This document shows, piece after piece, positions 1 through 5,089 of a DNA stretch of 6,095 bases. Where the stretch lies: positions 1-6,095 of the forward strand of contig CAJLFL010000121.1 in NCBI GenBank assembly GCA_905205855.1, in the 5' to 3' direction. Origin of the DNA: an uncultured Eubacteriales bacterium (GTDB taxonomy: Bacteria > Bacillota > Clostridia > Monoglobales > Monoglobaceae). The notes under the pieces were generated by a model, which did not search any database, was not told where the DNA came from, and saw only the letters and a list, made by a program, of their open reading frames with translations. Numbering within the stretch: the first letter of the stretch is position 1; every line of letters starts with the position of its first letter. The translations under genes and the position numbers were made by a program.

Positions 1-195
1 AAAAACATTTGGTTTGATTCAAACAGCGAGGCAGGGCAATTCACCTCCCGACTGTACTCGTATCCAACAACATATGTTGTTGACAAGAACGGCAACATCG
101 TAGGCGAACCGATTGTCGGTGCGATAACTGCCAAAAAACAGGCAGAGACGCTGCAAAAGCTGATTGATCAGGCCATTGCAAACAGTAAGGGCTGA
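1..195 (+). CDS. TlpA/thioredoxin-like redoxin, C-terminal fragment
   Basis: The window opens inside this gene; frame 1 gives 64 residues and then TGA. The fragment carries the end of a thioredoxin fold: a Tyr-Pro-Thr-Thr-Tyr-Val-Val-Asp stretch (fragment residues 21-28), where the Pro is the expected cis-proline beside the active site, followed by a Lys-Asn-Gly-Asn turn and a strand ending Gly-Glu-Pro-Ile-Val-Gly. This Pro-Thr-Thr-(Tyr/Phe)-(Val/Leu)-(Val/Ile)-Asp pattern is typical of TlpA/ResA/AhpC-TSA-type redoxins. A Lys/Gln-rich helix closes the protein. The CxxC motif, if present, and any signal peptide lie outside the window, so disulfide-reductase activity and export cannot be judged. 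It converges on the DUF1003 gene. Confidence 0.75.
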   Translation, partial: KNIWFDSNSEAGQFTSRLYSYPTTYVVDKNGNIVGEPIVGAITAKKQAETLQKLIDQAIANSKG

Positions 196-240
196 TAGGT
201 ATCAATCTCCCGGCACAAAGTCAATAACAGATATTTCCAA

Positions 241-267
241 AAGGCGAAGGCGGATAGCCCTCGCCTT
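241..267. terminator. Hairpin between convergent genes, possible bidirectional terminator
   Basis: AAGGCGA (241-247) pairs with TCGCCTT (261-267), and GGC (249-251) pairs with GCC (257-259), leaving one A/C mismatch and a 5-nt loop. It lies between the redoxin stop (195) and the DUF1003 stop (271), where a shared terminator is expected. Reading leftward (minus strand) the stem is followed by only a short T run (TTTTGG counting the stem end), and rightward by AAATTATT, so the U-tracts are weak. The position is convincing but the termination strength is uncertain. Confidence 0.5.
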
Positions 268-270
268 AAA

Positions 271-786
271 TTATTCGGCTGTTTTCTGCTCTTCTTTGTT
301 ATCTCCCCTAGCCTGCCGTTCAAGCGCCGATTGCTTTGCGAGAATGGCATTTACCTTATCGTACAGATCCTCAATCATTATCTCGGTTTTCAGGTTGACT
401 TTATAATCATTTTCGGCGCGGCGGCGATCCTTTTCCTCCTGACGGTTCTGGCTCATCATAATAAGCGGTGCCTGGATAGCCGCCACACAAGACAGAACCA
501 AATTCAGCAGAATGAACGGATACGGATCAAACGCCCGGGCTGCCAGCAGAACGTTCACAACCATCCACAAAATCAGAACCCCGCTGAAAGAAAATATAAA
601 TGCCCAGCTTCCGGCAAATTTTGCAATGGAATCCGCCGCACGCTGTCCCGGCGTATACTTTTCCTTTTCGCTTTCGGGCTGCACCGAAATCTTGCTGTCC
701 GCCAGCAGATTTAATACCTCTTCATCAGTCATATCACGGCGGATATCGTTCAGAACCTCTCTTAACAGTTTTCTGTTTTCTTTCAT
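271..786 (-). CDS. DUF1003 family two-TM membrane protein
   Basis: A 171-residue protein matching the DUF1003 family pattern. After a charged N-terminal region of about 50 residues come Phe-Ala-Gly-Ser-Trp (57-61), a first membrane segment (about 59-82, containing a Trp and Asn), Phe-Asp-Pro-Tyr-Pro-Phe (86-91), a second membrane segment (about 91-112), and the hallmark Gln-Ala-Pro-Leu-Ile-Met-Met-Ser-Gln-Asn-Arg-Gln (105-116). A charged segment containing Asp-Tyr-Lys-Val-Asn follows, with a Lys/Glu-rich helical C-terminus. Length is normal for the family. The biochemical function of DUF1003 proteins is not established; I infer a small inner-membrane protein with both termini charged and probably cytosolic. 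The start is supported by AGAGGA (complement of 796-801), 9 nt upstream of ATG. It lies 33 nt downstream of the TetR gene with no promoter visible between, so it is probably co-transcribed and under TetR autoregulation. Confidence 0.88.
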   Translation of the reverse strand: MKENRKLLREVLNDIRRDMTDEEVLNLLADSKISVQPESEKEKYTPGQRAADSIAKFAGSWAFIFSFSGVLILWMVVNVLLAARAFDPYPFILLNLVLSCVAAIQAPLIMMSQNRQEEKDRRRAENDYKVNLKTEIMIEDLYDKVNAILAKQSALERQARGDNKEEQKTAE

Positions 787-819
787 AACAGCTATTCCTC
801 TCTCTGATTTTTCTTTGAG

Positions 820-1389
820 TTACGCAAAAGCCTCTGCCGGCTTTTTTAACAGCGAAAGGCTGTTCTTCACCACCCGGCTGACAAAGCGAATGATTTCCTC
901 TTTGCTGTACAGATTATAATCCTCCACAACAACATGCATCAAGCCGTTAGACAGATGGGTATACATCATTTCAAGCTCCGCATCCCGTGCCATAGGCAGC
1001 TCCTTTCGCCAGTAAGCAATACTGTCTTTTTTTGCGAGCGCAATCATTCGCTTAAGAACCGTTGAGCTTGTATTTCCGAGAATCAGAGCACTGCACGCCT
1101 CCCGATTCTGATCGATCATATCGTAAATAGCCTCTATAAGAGCCGTAACATCAAATGAGTTTACGTAACGAAGGGACTGTTCAAACGCTCCGATAAGCTC
1201 GTTCTCAATACTCCCCAGCAGTGCAAAGCAATCGCTGTAATGTGCGTAGAAGGTCGCCCGGTTCAGCTGTGCCAGCTCGCACACCTCTTTTACGGTAATT
1301 TTGTTGACCGGTTTTTCTTTCAGCAGCTTTAGTAAAGACTGCTTAAGCACCATTTGTGTATAGCGCTTTCTGGCGTCTGTTTTCTCCAT
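820..1389 (-). CDS. TetR/AcrR family transcriptional regulator
   Basis: A 189-residue regulator. The N-terminal DNA-binding domain is clear: an opening amphipathic helix (about 5-24), then Ile-Thr-Val-Lys-Glu-Val-Cys-Glu-Leu-Ala (31-40) and the recognition helix Asn-Arg-Ala-Thr-Phe-Tyr-Ala-His-Tyr-Ser-Asp (43-53), the classic TetR helix-turn-helix signature. The C-terminal ligand/dimer domain is all-helical and resembles the short C-terminal domain of Firmicute TetR proteins in which a 'His-Leu-Ser-Asn-Gly-Leu-Met' type helix (145-151) precedes the last helix; its ligand cannot be predicted. The start is fixed by GGAGGAA (complement of 1396-1402), 6 nt before ATG. It is divergent from the SDR gene, and the shared promoter contains a perfect palindrome over its own -10 box, so autoregulation is expected. 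DUF1003 follows on the same strand. Confidence 0.92.
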   Translation of the reverse strand: MEKTDARKRYTQMVLKQSLLKLLKEKPVNKITVKEVCELAQLNRATFYAHYSDCFALLGSIENELIGAFEQSLRYVNSFDVTALIEAIYDMIDQNREACSALILGNTSSTVLKRMIALAKKDSIAYWRKELPMARDAELEMMYTHLSNGLMHVVVEDYNLYSKEEIIRFVSRVVKNSLSLLKKPAEAFA

Positions 1390-1477
1390 TCAAAATTCCT
1401 CCGAAAAAAGTTTACAAAATTAGGCAACACTTAACGAGGAGATGTTGTTTTTCTTTCAGATAAACTGTGAGTGCCGA

Positions 1478-1506
1478 TTGCTTTTATCTTTTATATTAAG
1501 TATACT
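1478..1506 (+). promoter_or_regulatory. Predicted sigma-A promoter of the SDR gene
   Basis: TTGCTT (1478-1483) and TATACT (1501-1506) are separated by 17 nt, with transcription predicted to start near 1513, about 47 nt before the SDR start codon. Its -10 box overlaps the -10 box of the opposing tetR promoter by four bases (1501-1504), so the two promoters are face to face and probably mutually exclusive. Confidence 0.7.
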
Positions 1507-1512
1507 ATACTT
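1498..1512. promoter_or_regulatory. Palindromic operator, probable TetR binding site
   Basis: AAGTATACTATACTT is a perfect 15-bp palindrome: 7-bp arms around a single central base. It covers the -10 boxes of both divergent promoters. TetR-family dimers typically bind short palindromes in the intergenic region next to their own gene, so the neighbouring TetR is the natural candidate. Binding is inferred, not shown. Because the palindrome contains TATACT on each strand, part of the symmetry could come from two overlapping -10 boxes, but the perfect match extends beyond them. Confidence 0.7.
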
Positions 1513-1527
1513 GTGAAAGATAGTCAA
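1499..1527 (-). promoter_or_regulatory. Predicted sigma-A promoter of tetR-DUF1003
   Basis: On the minus strand, TTGACT (complement of 1522-1527) and TATACT (complement of 1499-1504) are separated by exactly 17 nt, each one base from consensus. The predicted start of transcription is near 1492, giving a leader of roughly 100 nt before the tetR ATG. The -10 box lies inside the palindrome at 1498-1512. Confidence 0.8.
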
Positions 1528-1559
1528 CACCTGTACGGTTATCTTAAAGGGGGTTCTAT

Positions 1560-2573
1560 ATGTATAACAGATATCTGATTACAGGCGCCACCGGTTTTCT
1601 CGGTCGGGCAATCGTTAAGGAGCTGGTACGCCTCAATGTACGGGTAGACGCATTGGTGCTGCGCAACGACCCTTATGCGGCTTTGCTCCCCGGAGAGGTT
1701 CATACAGTCATAGGCGATGTATGCGAAGATGACTCGCTTGAGCGGTTCTTTGCAGACGCTGATAACACCACCTGCGTAATTCACTGTGCCGGCATCATCT
1801 CAGTCGCCTCGAGATCCGGCTCAAAGCTCTACCAGGTCAATATAGGCGGCACCTGTAAGGTCATCCGGCAATGCTTGGAGCATCACATAGGAAAAATGAT
1901 CTATGTCAGCTCTGTACATGCTATACCGGAAAAACCTAAGAATTGCGTCATTACAGAGGATTGCGAGTTTTCTCCGGGACTTGTAGACGGCGATTATGCC
2001 AAAAGCAAAGCGGCTGCAACGGAAATGGTCTTTAGTGCAGCACGGCAGGGGCTTAGCGTCAACATTGTTTTTCCCTCCGGTATCATCGGTCCCGGTGATA
2101 TGCTCGGCGGAAGCTTTACATCAATGGCAAAGTCCTTTCTCACCGGAAAGCTGCCCTTTGCCGTACGCGGCGGATATGATTTTGTAGATGTACGGGATGT
2201 GGCAAAAGGAATTTTGGCTTGCGCGGAAAACGGTGAGCCGGGCAAGGGTTACATTCTGTCCGGACACTATATTACCATCCGCAGGATGCTGCAGATCGTC
2301 GGAAAGGCTGCCAAGCTGATATACCGTCCCATATGTTTGCCGTTAAAACTCGCAAGGCTTGCGGCGCCATACTGTGAACGCCGTTGCCTGAAAGAGAAAA
2401 AACCGCTTTTCTTCACGCCTTATTCAATTTCCGTTCTTGGTTCAAACGGACGGTTTACCCATGATGCCGCAACGGAAAGGTTTGCCTATCGGCCGCGCCC
2501 GATCGAGGAGACCTTGCGGGATATGACCGCCTGGCTTGTCAGCCAAAAGGCTAAAGCCGGCAGCGCTCTTTAA
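1560..2573 (+). CDS. NAD(P)-dependent epimerase/dehydratase-type extended SDR
   Basis: A 337-residue extended short-chain dehydrogenase/reductase. The Rossmann nucleotide-binding motif Thr-Gly-Ala-Thr-Gly-Phe-Leu-Gly is at residues 8-15 (Gly9, Gly12, Gly15), Gly-Asp-Val at 52-54 is the adenine-contacting Asp position, and His-Cys-Ala-Gly is at 75-78. Tyr-Val-Ser-Ser (115-118) supplies the catalytic Ser, and Tyr146-Ala-Lys-Ser-Lys150 is the YxxxK catalytic pair. Pro-Ser-Gly-Ile-Ile-Gly-Pro-Gly-Asp (172-180) and Phe-Val-Asp-Val-Arg-Asp-Val-Ala (208-215) are the conserved substrate-domain motifs of the dihydroflavonol-4-reductase-like/epimerase group. It should be a cytosolic NAD(P)H oxidoreductase; the substrate is unknown. 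AAAGGGGG (1546-1553) lies 6 nt before ATG. It is divergent from tetR and shares its operator, so it is probably the main regulated target. No clear hairpin terminator follows it, so read-through into the marR unit is possible. Confidence 0.9.
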   Translation: MYNRYLITGATGFLGRAIVKELVRLNVRVDALVLRNDPYAALLPGEVHTVIGDVCEDDSLERFFADADNTTCVIHCAGIISVASRSGSKLYQVNIGGTCKVIRQCLEHHIGKMIYVSSVHAIPEKPKNCVITEDCEFSPGLVDGDYAKSKAAATEMVFSAARQGLSVNIVFPSGIIGPGDMLGGSFTSMAKSFLTGKLPFAVRGGYDFVDVRDVAKGILACAENGEPGKGYILSGHYITIRRMLQIVGKAAKLIYRPICLPLKLARLAAPYCERRCLKEKKPLFFTPYSISVLGSNGRFTHDAATERFAYRPRPIEETLRDMTAWLVSQKAKAGSAL

Positions 2574-2644
2574 GGGGGATGTGCTCATTTATAAAATTAT
2601 TCCGCCGTTATCCGTTTGTAAGGTTATAATCCGACAGAAAAGAT

Positions 2645-2658
2645 GTTGACATTTCAAC
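2645..2658. promoter_or_regulatory. MarR-type operator, left copy
   Basis: GTTGACATTTCAAC is an inverted repeat with 5-bp arms (GTTGA/TCAAC) around 4 nt. It contains the whole -35 box, so an occupied site would block RNA polymerase. It matches the copy at 2680-2693 at 12 of 14 bases. Assignment to the adjacent MarR protein is inferred from position and symmetry. Confidence 0.7.
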
Positions 2659-2673
2659 TTTTTGTGATAAAAT
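2646..2673 (+). promoter_or_regulatory. Predicted sigma-A promoter of the marR-degV operon
   Basis: A perfect -35 box TTGACA (2646-2651) is followed after 16 nt by TAAAAT (2668-2673), which is preceded by TGA (2665-2667), an extended -10 motif. A perfect TATAAT also occurs at 2673-2678, but its spacer of 21 nt would be too long. The predicted transcription start is near 2680, inside the right-hand operator, giving a leader of about 36 nt. Confidence 0.75.
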
Positions 2674-2679
2674 ATAATT

Positions 2680-2693
2680 GTTGAAACTTCAAC
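2680..2693. promoter_or_regulatory. MarR-type operator, right copy
   Basis: GTTGAAACTTCAAC is an inverted repeat with 6-bp arms around 2 nt, covering the predicted transcription start. It is 35 bp centre-to-centre from the left copy. The two copies are also nested in a larger inverted repeat, 2641-2658 against 2680-2697, matching at 16 of 18 positions. Confidence 0.7.
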
Positions 2694-2715
2694 ATCTGTG
2701 AGAGGAAGTGCTGCC

Positions 2716-3162
2716 ATGCAGGAAAGATTCGAGATATTTACGGTTCTAATCAACAGAATCAGCCGTGACATACGAAAAATAAAAAATCAGGAAATGACTG
2801 CCTATCATTTGAGAAGCACACATATATCCTGCCTGTACTATATTTATTCCTTGGACGGTGTGACCGCGGCAGAGCTGTGCGAGCACTGTGAGGAGGACAA
2901 GGCGACTGTTTCCCGTGCATTATGCTATCTTGAAGACAACGGATTCATTTATCGAAATACCGACTGCTTCAAGCGTTACAAGAATCCGCTTTATTTGACG
3001 GATAAAGGTCAGGCAGCAGGCAAAAGAATTGCCGAAAAAATCAGTGAAGTCCTTGATATAATCGGCTGCACACTCACAAAGGACGAAAGAGCGGCATTTT
3101 ACCGCACTCTTTCCGCTATCAGCAGAATTTTGGACGATATCGCCCAAAATTGCAAAGCATAA
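2716..3162 (+). CDS. MarR family winged-helix transcriptional regulator
   Basis: A 148-residue protein with MarR architecture: N-terminal dimerisation helices (1-45), helix-turn-helix Thr-Ala-Ala-Glu-Leu (50-54) through the recognition helix Asp-Lys-Ala-Thr-Val-Ser-Arg-Ala-Leu (61-69), Tyr-Leu-Glu-Asp-Asn-Gly-Phe-Ile (71-78), a wing (about 79-96) ending Leu-Tyr-Leu-Thr-Asp-Lys-Gly, and a C-terminal dimerisation helix. I start at the ATG because AGAGGAAG (2701-2708) sits 7 nt upstream; the in-frame GTG at 2698 lies before that site and abuts the operator. It has seven cysteines (39, 55, 58, 70, 84, 118, 146), many for a protein this size; redox sensing is possible but not shown. It is the first gene of a two-gene operon with the DegV-family gene and probably represses its own promoter through the two operators upstream. 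The ligand is unknown. Confidence 0.9.
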   Translation: MQERFEIFTVLINRISRDIRKIKNQEMTAYHLRSTHISCLYYIYSLDGVTAAELCEHCEEDKATVSRALCYLEDNGFIYRNTDCFKRYKNPLYLTDKGQAAGKRIAEKISEVLDIIGCTLTKDERAAFYRTLSAISRILDDIAQNCKA

Positions 3163-3177
3163 GGAGATGTAATCAAA

Positions 3178-4020
3178 TTGAAAACAAGGATTATTGTTGA
3201 TTCCACAGCAGACTTGAGTCCCGAAATCAAAGCGCGGGTATATACAGTACCCCTGACCGTTCATTTCGGTCAGGAGGAATACCTCGACGGTGTGACCATC
3301 GACAACAAAACATTCTACGAAAAGCTCATAGAAAGTGACACGCTGCCGACTACCAGTCAGGCGACCCCTGCCGCCTTTATTCGGGAGCTTGAAAAGGCGA
3401 AACAGGCAGGAGAGGCAGCCGTTGTTATTACCCTTGCATCCGAATTTTCCGGTACGCATCAAAGTGCCGTGATTGCGGCAGCGGATTATGAAAACGTCTA
3501 TGTGGTAGACAGCAGAAGCGCGGCGATGGGCACGGGAATTCTGGTTGAGCTTGCGTTTCGGCTTCTGGACGAAGGAATGTCGGCAGAAGAAATAAAGCAG
3601 GCTTTGGAGAAGGAAAAGGAAAAAATTATTATTGTGGCACTGGTAGACACCCTTGAATATCTCAAGCGCGGCGGTCGTATTTCAAAGACAGCCGCATTCG
3701 CCGGCGGGGTGCTGAATATTAAGCCTGTGCTATCCGTCATTGACGGGGAAATTCAGCTGCTCGGAAAAGCGCGCGGCTCTAAAATGGGTAACAATCTGCT
3801 CATTCAGGAAATCAACAGGGTCGGCGGCATTGATTTCAGTAAACCTGTTTTGCTTGGCTACAGCGGAATCTCTGACGCACTGCTGCTGAAATATATTGAG
3901 GACAGCCGTCATATCTGGGAAGGCAACCTGAAAGAAATCCGCTATACGACCGTCGGAAGCGTTATCGGGACCCATGTTGGGCCCGGGGCTGTTGTTGTAG
4001 CGTTTTTTAAAAATGAATGA
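3178..4020 (+). CDS. DegV family fatty-acid-binding protein (FakB-like)
   Basis: A 280-residue protein of full DegV length. DegV proteins bind a fatty acid in the cleft between two alpha/beta domains; those acting as FakB present it to the kinase FakA for phosphorylation and entry into phospholipid synthesis. Conserved motifs: Val-Asp-Ser-Thr-Ala-Asp-Leu (7-13), Pro-Thr-Thr-Ser-Gln-(Ala)-Thr-Pro (57-64), Ser-Gly-Thr-His-Gln-Ser-Ala (91-97), Leu-Lys-Arg-Gly-Gly-Arg-Ile-Ser (162-169), Ile-Lys-Pro-Val-Leu (181-185) and Gly-Thr-His-Val-Gly-Pro-Gly-Ala (264-271). Ser91, Arg167 and His266 fall where FakB proteins hold the fatty-acid carboxylate. The start is a TTG preceded by AAGGAGATG (3161-3169); no in-frame ATG lies between it and the marR stop. 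It is 15 nt after marR and in the same frame. No fakA is in the window, so FakB function is plausible rather than proven. Confidence 0.92.
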   Translation: MKTRIIVDSTADLSPEIKARVYTVPLTVHFGQEEYLDGVTIDNKTFYEKLIESDTLPTTSQATPAAFIRELEKAKQAGEAAVVITLASEFSGTHQSAVIAAADYENVYVVDSRSAAMGTGILVELAFRLLDEGMSAEEIKQALEKEKEKIIIVALVDTLEYLKRGGRISKTAAFAGGVLNIKPVLSVIDGEIQLLGKARGSKMGNNLLIQEINRVGGIDFSKPVLLGYSGISDALLLKYIEDSRHIWEGNLKEIRYTTVGSVIGTHVGPGAVVVAFFKNE

Positions 4021-4055
4021 ATAATACAGAGCTGTGAAAAAAACAGCCTGAGCCT

Positions 4056-4101
4056 AAAAACTGCAAGCACATCCTTTTTCGGATAGGCTTGCAGTTTTTT
4101 T
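4056..4101. terminator. Strong Rho-independent terminator of marR-degV, bidirectional in form
   Basis: AAAAACTGCAAGC (4056-4068) pairs perfectly over 13 bp with GCTTGCAGTTTTT (4087-4099). An inner 4-bp stem ATCC/GGAT (4071-4074 with 4081-4084) caps it, and seven T residues run from 4095 to 4101. The A-run at the left arm would act as a U-tract on the other strand. It begins 36 nt after the degV stop. A weaker hairpin, GCTGT (4031-4035) with ACAGC (4043-4047), lies between. Confidence 0.92.
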
Positions 4102-4253
4102 CGTAATATACCGATAAAAAAGCGGAGGGACCGCATAACGCTTATCGTCCGCCTCCCCGAAAACAGTTTCCGCAGACAGATTTCTCTGTATCCGTGCATA
4201 CATGATTTGTTTGCCCATTCTCTCCGGAGCATTCAGTCTGTCAATATATCAAA
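4102..4253. other. Non-coding spacer with small predicted hairpins
   Basis: Together with the flanking terminator and control sites this spacer forms a 350-bp gene-free gap. I see no credible gene. It contains two modest hairpins. In the first, CGATAA (4112-4117) pairs with TTATCG (4142-4147) enclosing GCGG/CCGC (4122-4125 with 4131-4134). In the second, ACAGA (4176-4180) pairs with TCTGT (4185-4189). Neither is followed by a T run. No known RNA family is recognised. Confidence 0.4.
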
Positions 4254-4269
4254 ACACCATATTTAGTCT
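4254..4269. promoter_or_regulatory. NrdR box, upstream copy
   Basis: ACACCATATTTAGTCT matches the published NrdR-box consensus (acaCwAtATaTwGtgt) at 13 of 16 positions by eye. NrdR is the zinc-finger/ATP-cone repressor of ribonucleotide reductase operons, and the site lies upstream of nrdG-nrdD. The nrdR gene itself is not in this window. Confidence 0.65.
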
Positions 4270-4285
4270 TATATTTTTCATACAC

Positions 4286-4301
4286 ATACTATATGTAGAT
4301 T
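4286..4301. promoter_or_regulatory. NrdR box, downstream copy
   Basis: The core CTATATGTAG (4289-4298) fits the NrdR-box core CwATATATwG with a single substitution; the outer bases are less well conserved. Core-to-core spacing to the upstream copy is 32 bp (16-bp linker), about three helical turns, which is the usual tandem arrangement of NrdR boxes. It ends 6 nt before the -35 box. Confidence 0.65.
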
Positions 4302-4307
4302 TTTTTA

Positions 4308-4336
4308 TTGACTTTTGCAGCTACATCAAGTATACT
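4308..4336 (+). promoter_or_regulatory. Predicted sigma-A promoter of nrdG-nrdD
   Basis: TTGACT (4308-4313) and TATACT (4331-4336) are separated by 17 nt, with one mismatch from consensus in each box. Transcription should start near 4343, about 28 nt before the nrdG ATG. The tandem NrdR boxes lie directly upstream. Confidence 0.8.
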
Positions 4337-4370
4337 GATAGTACAAGACTCTTAAACCGGAGGTGATGAA

Positions 4371-5054
4371 ATGATCGGCGGCTTACAGAAGGTGACATTG
4401 CTGGATTTTCCGGGTAAAGTCGCCTGCACGGTATTTCTGACAGGCTGTAATCTCCGCTGCCCCTATTGTCATAATCCCGACCTTGTTTTGACGAAGGACA
4501 ATGGGAAGTACATTTCCGAAAAAGAATTCTTTGAATTTCTTCTTTCCCGAAAGGGTAAGCTGGACGGTGTTTGCATCACCGGCGGCGAGCCGACGCTATA
4601 CCCAAATCTGACAAATCTGATTTGCCGTATTAGAGAGATGGGTTTTCTTGTTAAGCTGGACAGCAACGGAGCCGTTCCCGAAATGCTTGAACATCTTCTG
4701 CGCGAAAAGCTGCTTGATTATGTGGCAATAGATATCAAAAACGCTCCCGCCCGTTATGCAGAAACCTGCGGTGCAGATGTAATTGAACAGGTTAAAAAAA
4801 GTGCTGCACTGCTGAAAAACAGCAATATCGACTACGAGTTCCGCACAACGGTTTGCCATCCTTTTCATTCACCTGACGGTATGCAGGAAATCGGGCGTTG
4901 GCTCCGTGGAGCAAAGCGATATTTTATCCAGCCCTTTGTTGATTCCGGCAATCTGCTCGGCAGCGGGATATCAGCTATGGCAAAGCCGGAGCTAAAAACA
5001 TTGCTGAAAGCCGTAAAACCGTATATACCTGCCGCAGAGCTGCGCGGCGTGTGA
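4371..5054 (+). CDS. nrdG: Anaerobic ribonucleoside-triphosphate reductase activating protein (radical SAM, NrdG2 type)
   Basis: A 227-residue radical SAM protein. NrdG uses a [4Fe-4S] cluster and S-adenosylmethionine to make the glycyl radical on NrdD. The cluster motif Cys26-Asn-Leu-Arg-Cys30-Pro-Tyr-Cys33 (CxxxCxxC) follows the family opening Gly-Gly-Leu-Gln-Lys-Val-Thr-Leu-Leu-Asp-Phe-Pro-Gly-Lys (3-16). Gly-Gly-Glu-Pro-Thr (71-75) is the SAM-binding GGE motif, and Asp-Ile-Lys-Asn (121-124) and Gln-Pro-Phe (187-189) fit the later barrel strands. The opening and length fit the NrdG2 (TIGR02495-like) subgroup rather than the shorter E. coli-type NrdG. GGAGGTGAT (4359-4367), fully complementary to the 16S rRNA tail, sets the start. 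nrdD follows after 35 nt, which supports the role; without that neighbour a related radical SAM activase would also be possible. Confidence 0.92.
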   Translation: MIGGLQKVTLLDFPGKVACTVFLTGCNLRCPYCHNPDLVLTKDNGKYISEKEFFEFLLSRKGKLDGVCITGGEPTLYPNLTNLICRIREMGFLVKLDSNGAVPEMLEHLLREKLLDYVAIDIKNAPARYAETCGADVIEQVKKSAALLKNSNIDYEFRTTVCHPFHSPDGMQEIGRWLRGAKRYFIQPFVDSGNLLGSGISAMAKPELKTLLKAVKPYIPAAELRGV

Positions 5055-5089
5055 ACGATAAAACAAACAATAAACAGAGGAGAATAGCT

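Noticed and set aside
331..919. Overlapping plus-strand ORFs of 127 and 135 aa opposite the DUF1003 and tetR genes
   Set aside because: They are antisense shadows: the minus-strand frames carry clear family motifs and ribosome binding sites, while these plus-strand products resemble nothing and are unusually rich in Arg, Ser and Phe.
1423..1445. Short inverted repeat CAACA/TGTTG in the tetR leader
   Set aside because: A five-base stem with a long loop and no other signal, so it is likely chance.
2574..2640. Search for a terminator after the SDR gene
   Set aside because: No stem of useful length followed by a T run is present, only a short TTATAA self-complementary patch; no terminator is annotated.
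2698..2715. GTG at 2698 as an upstream start for marR, adding six residues
   Set aside because: The ribosome binding site AGAGGAAG (2701-2708) lies downstream of it and is correctly spaced for the ATG at 2716; the GTG abuts the operator.
2920..3462. Minus-strand ORF of 180 aa across the marR-degV junction
   Set aside because: It is antisense to two well-recognised genes, crosses their junction, and has a low-complexity, Cys-rich composition with no recognisable domain.
3942..4232. Minus-strand ORF of 96 aa over the degV 3' end and terminator
   Set aside because: It reads straight through the strong terminator hairpin and into degV antisense; no family motif or convincing ribosome binding site.
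4239..4254. Possible third NrdR box (core CAATATATCA at 4242-4251)
   Set aside because: Only the left half fits; the right half lacks the wG and tgt positions, and it lies half a spacing from the next box. Probably AT-rich chance.
4328..4336. AAGTATACT, identical to the left nine bases of the tetR/SDR palindrome
   Set aside because: The match is mostly the TATACT -10 box shared by both promoters, and the right half of the palindrome is missing, so a second TetR site is not supported.
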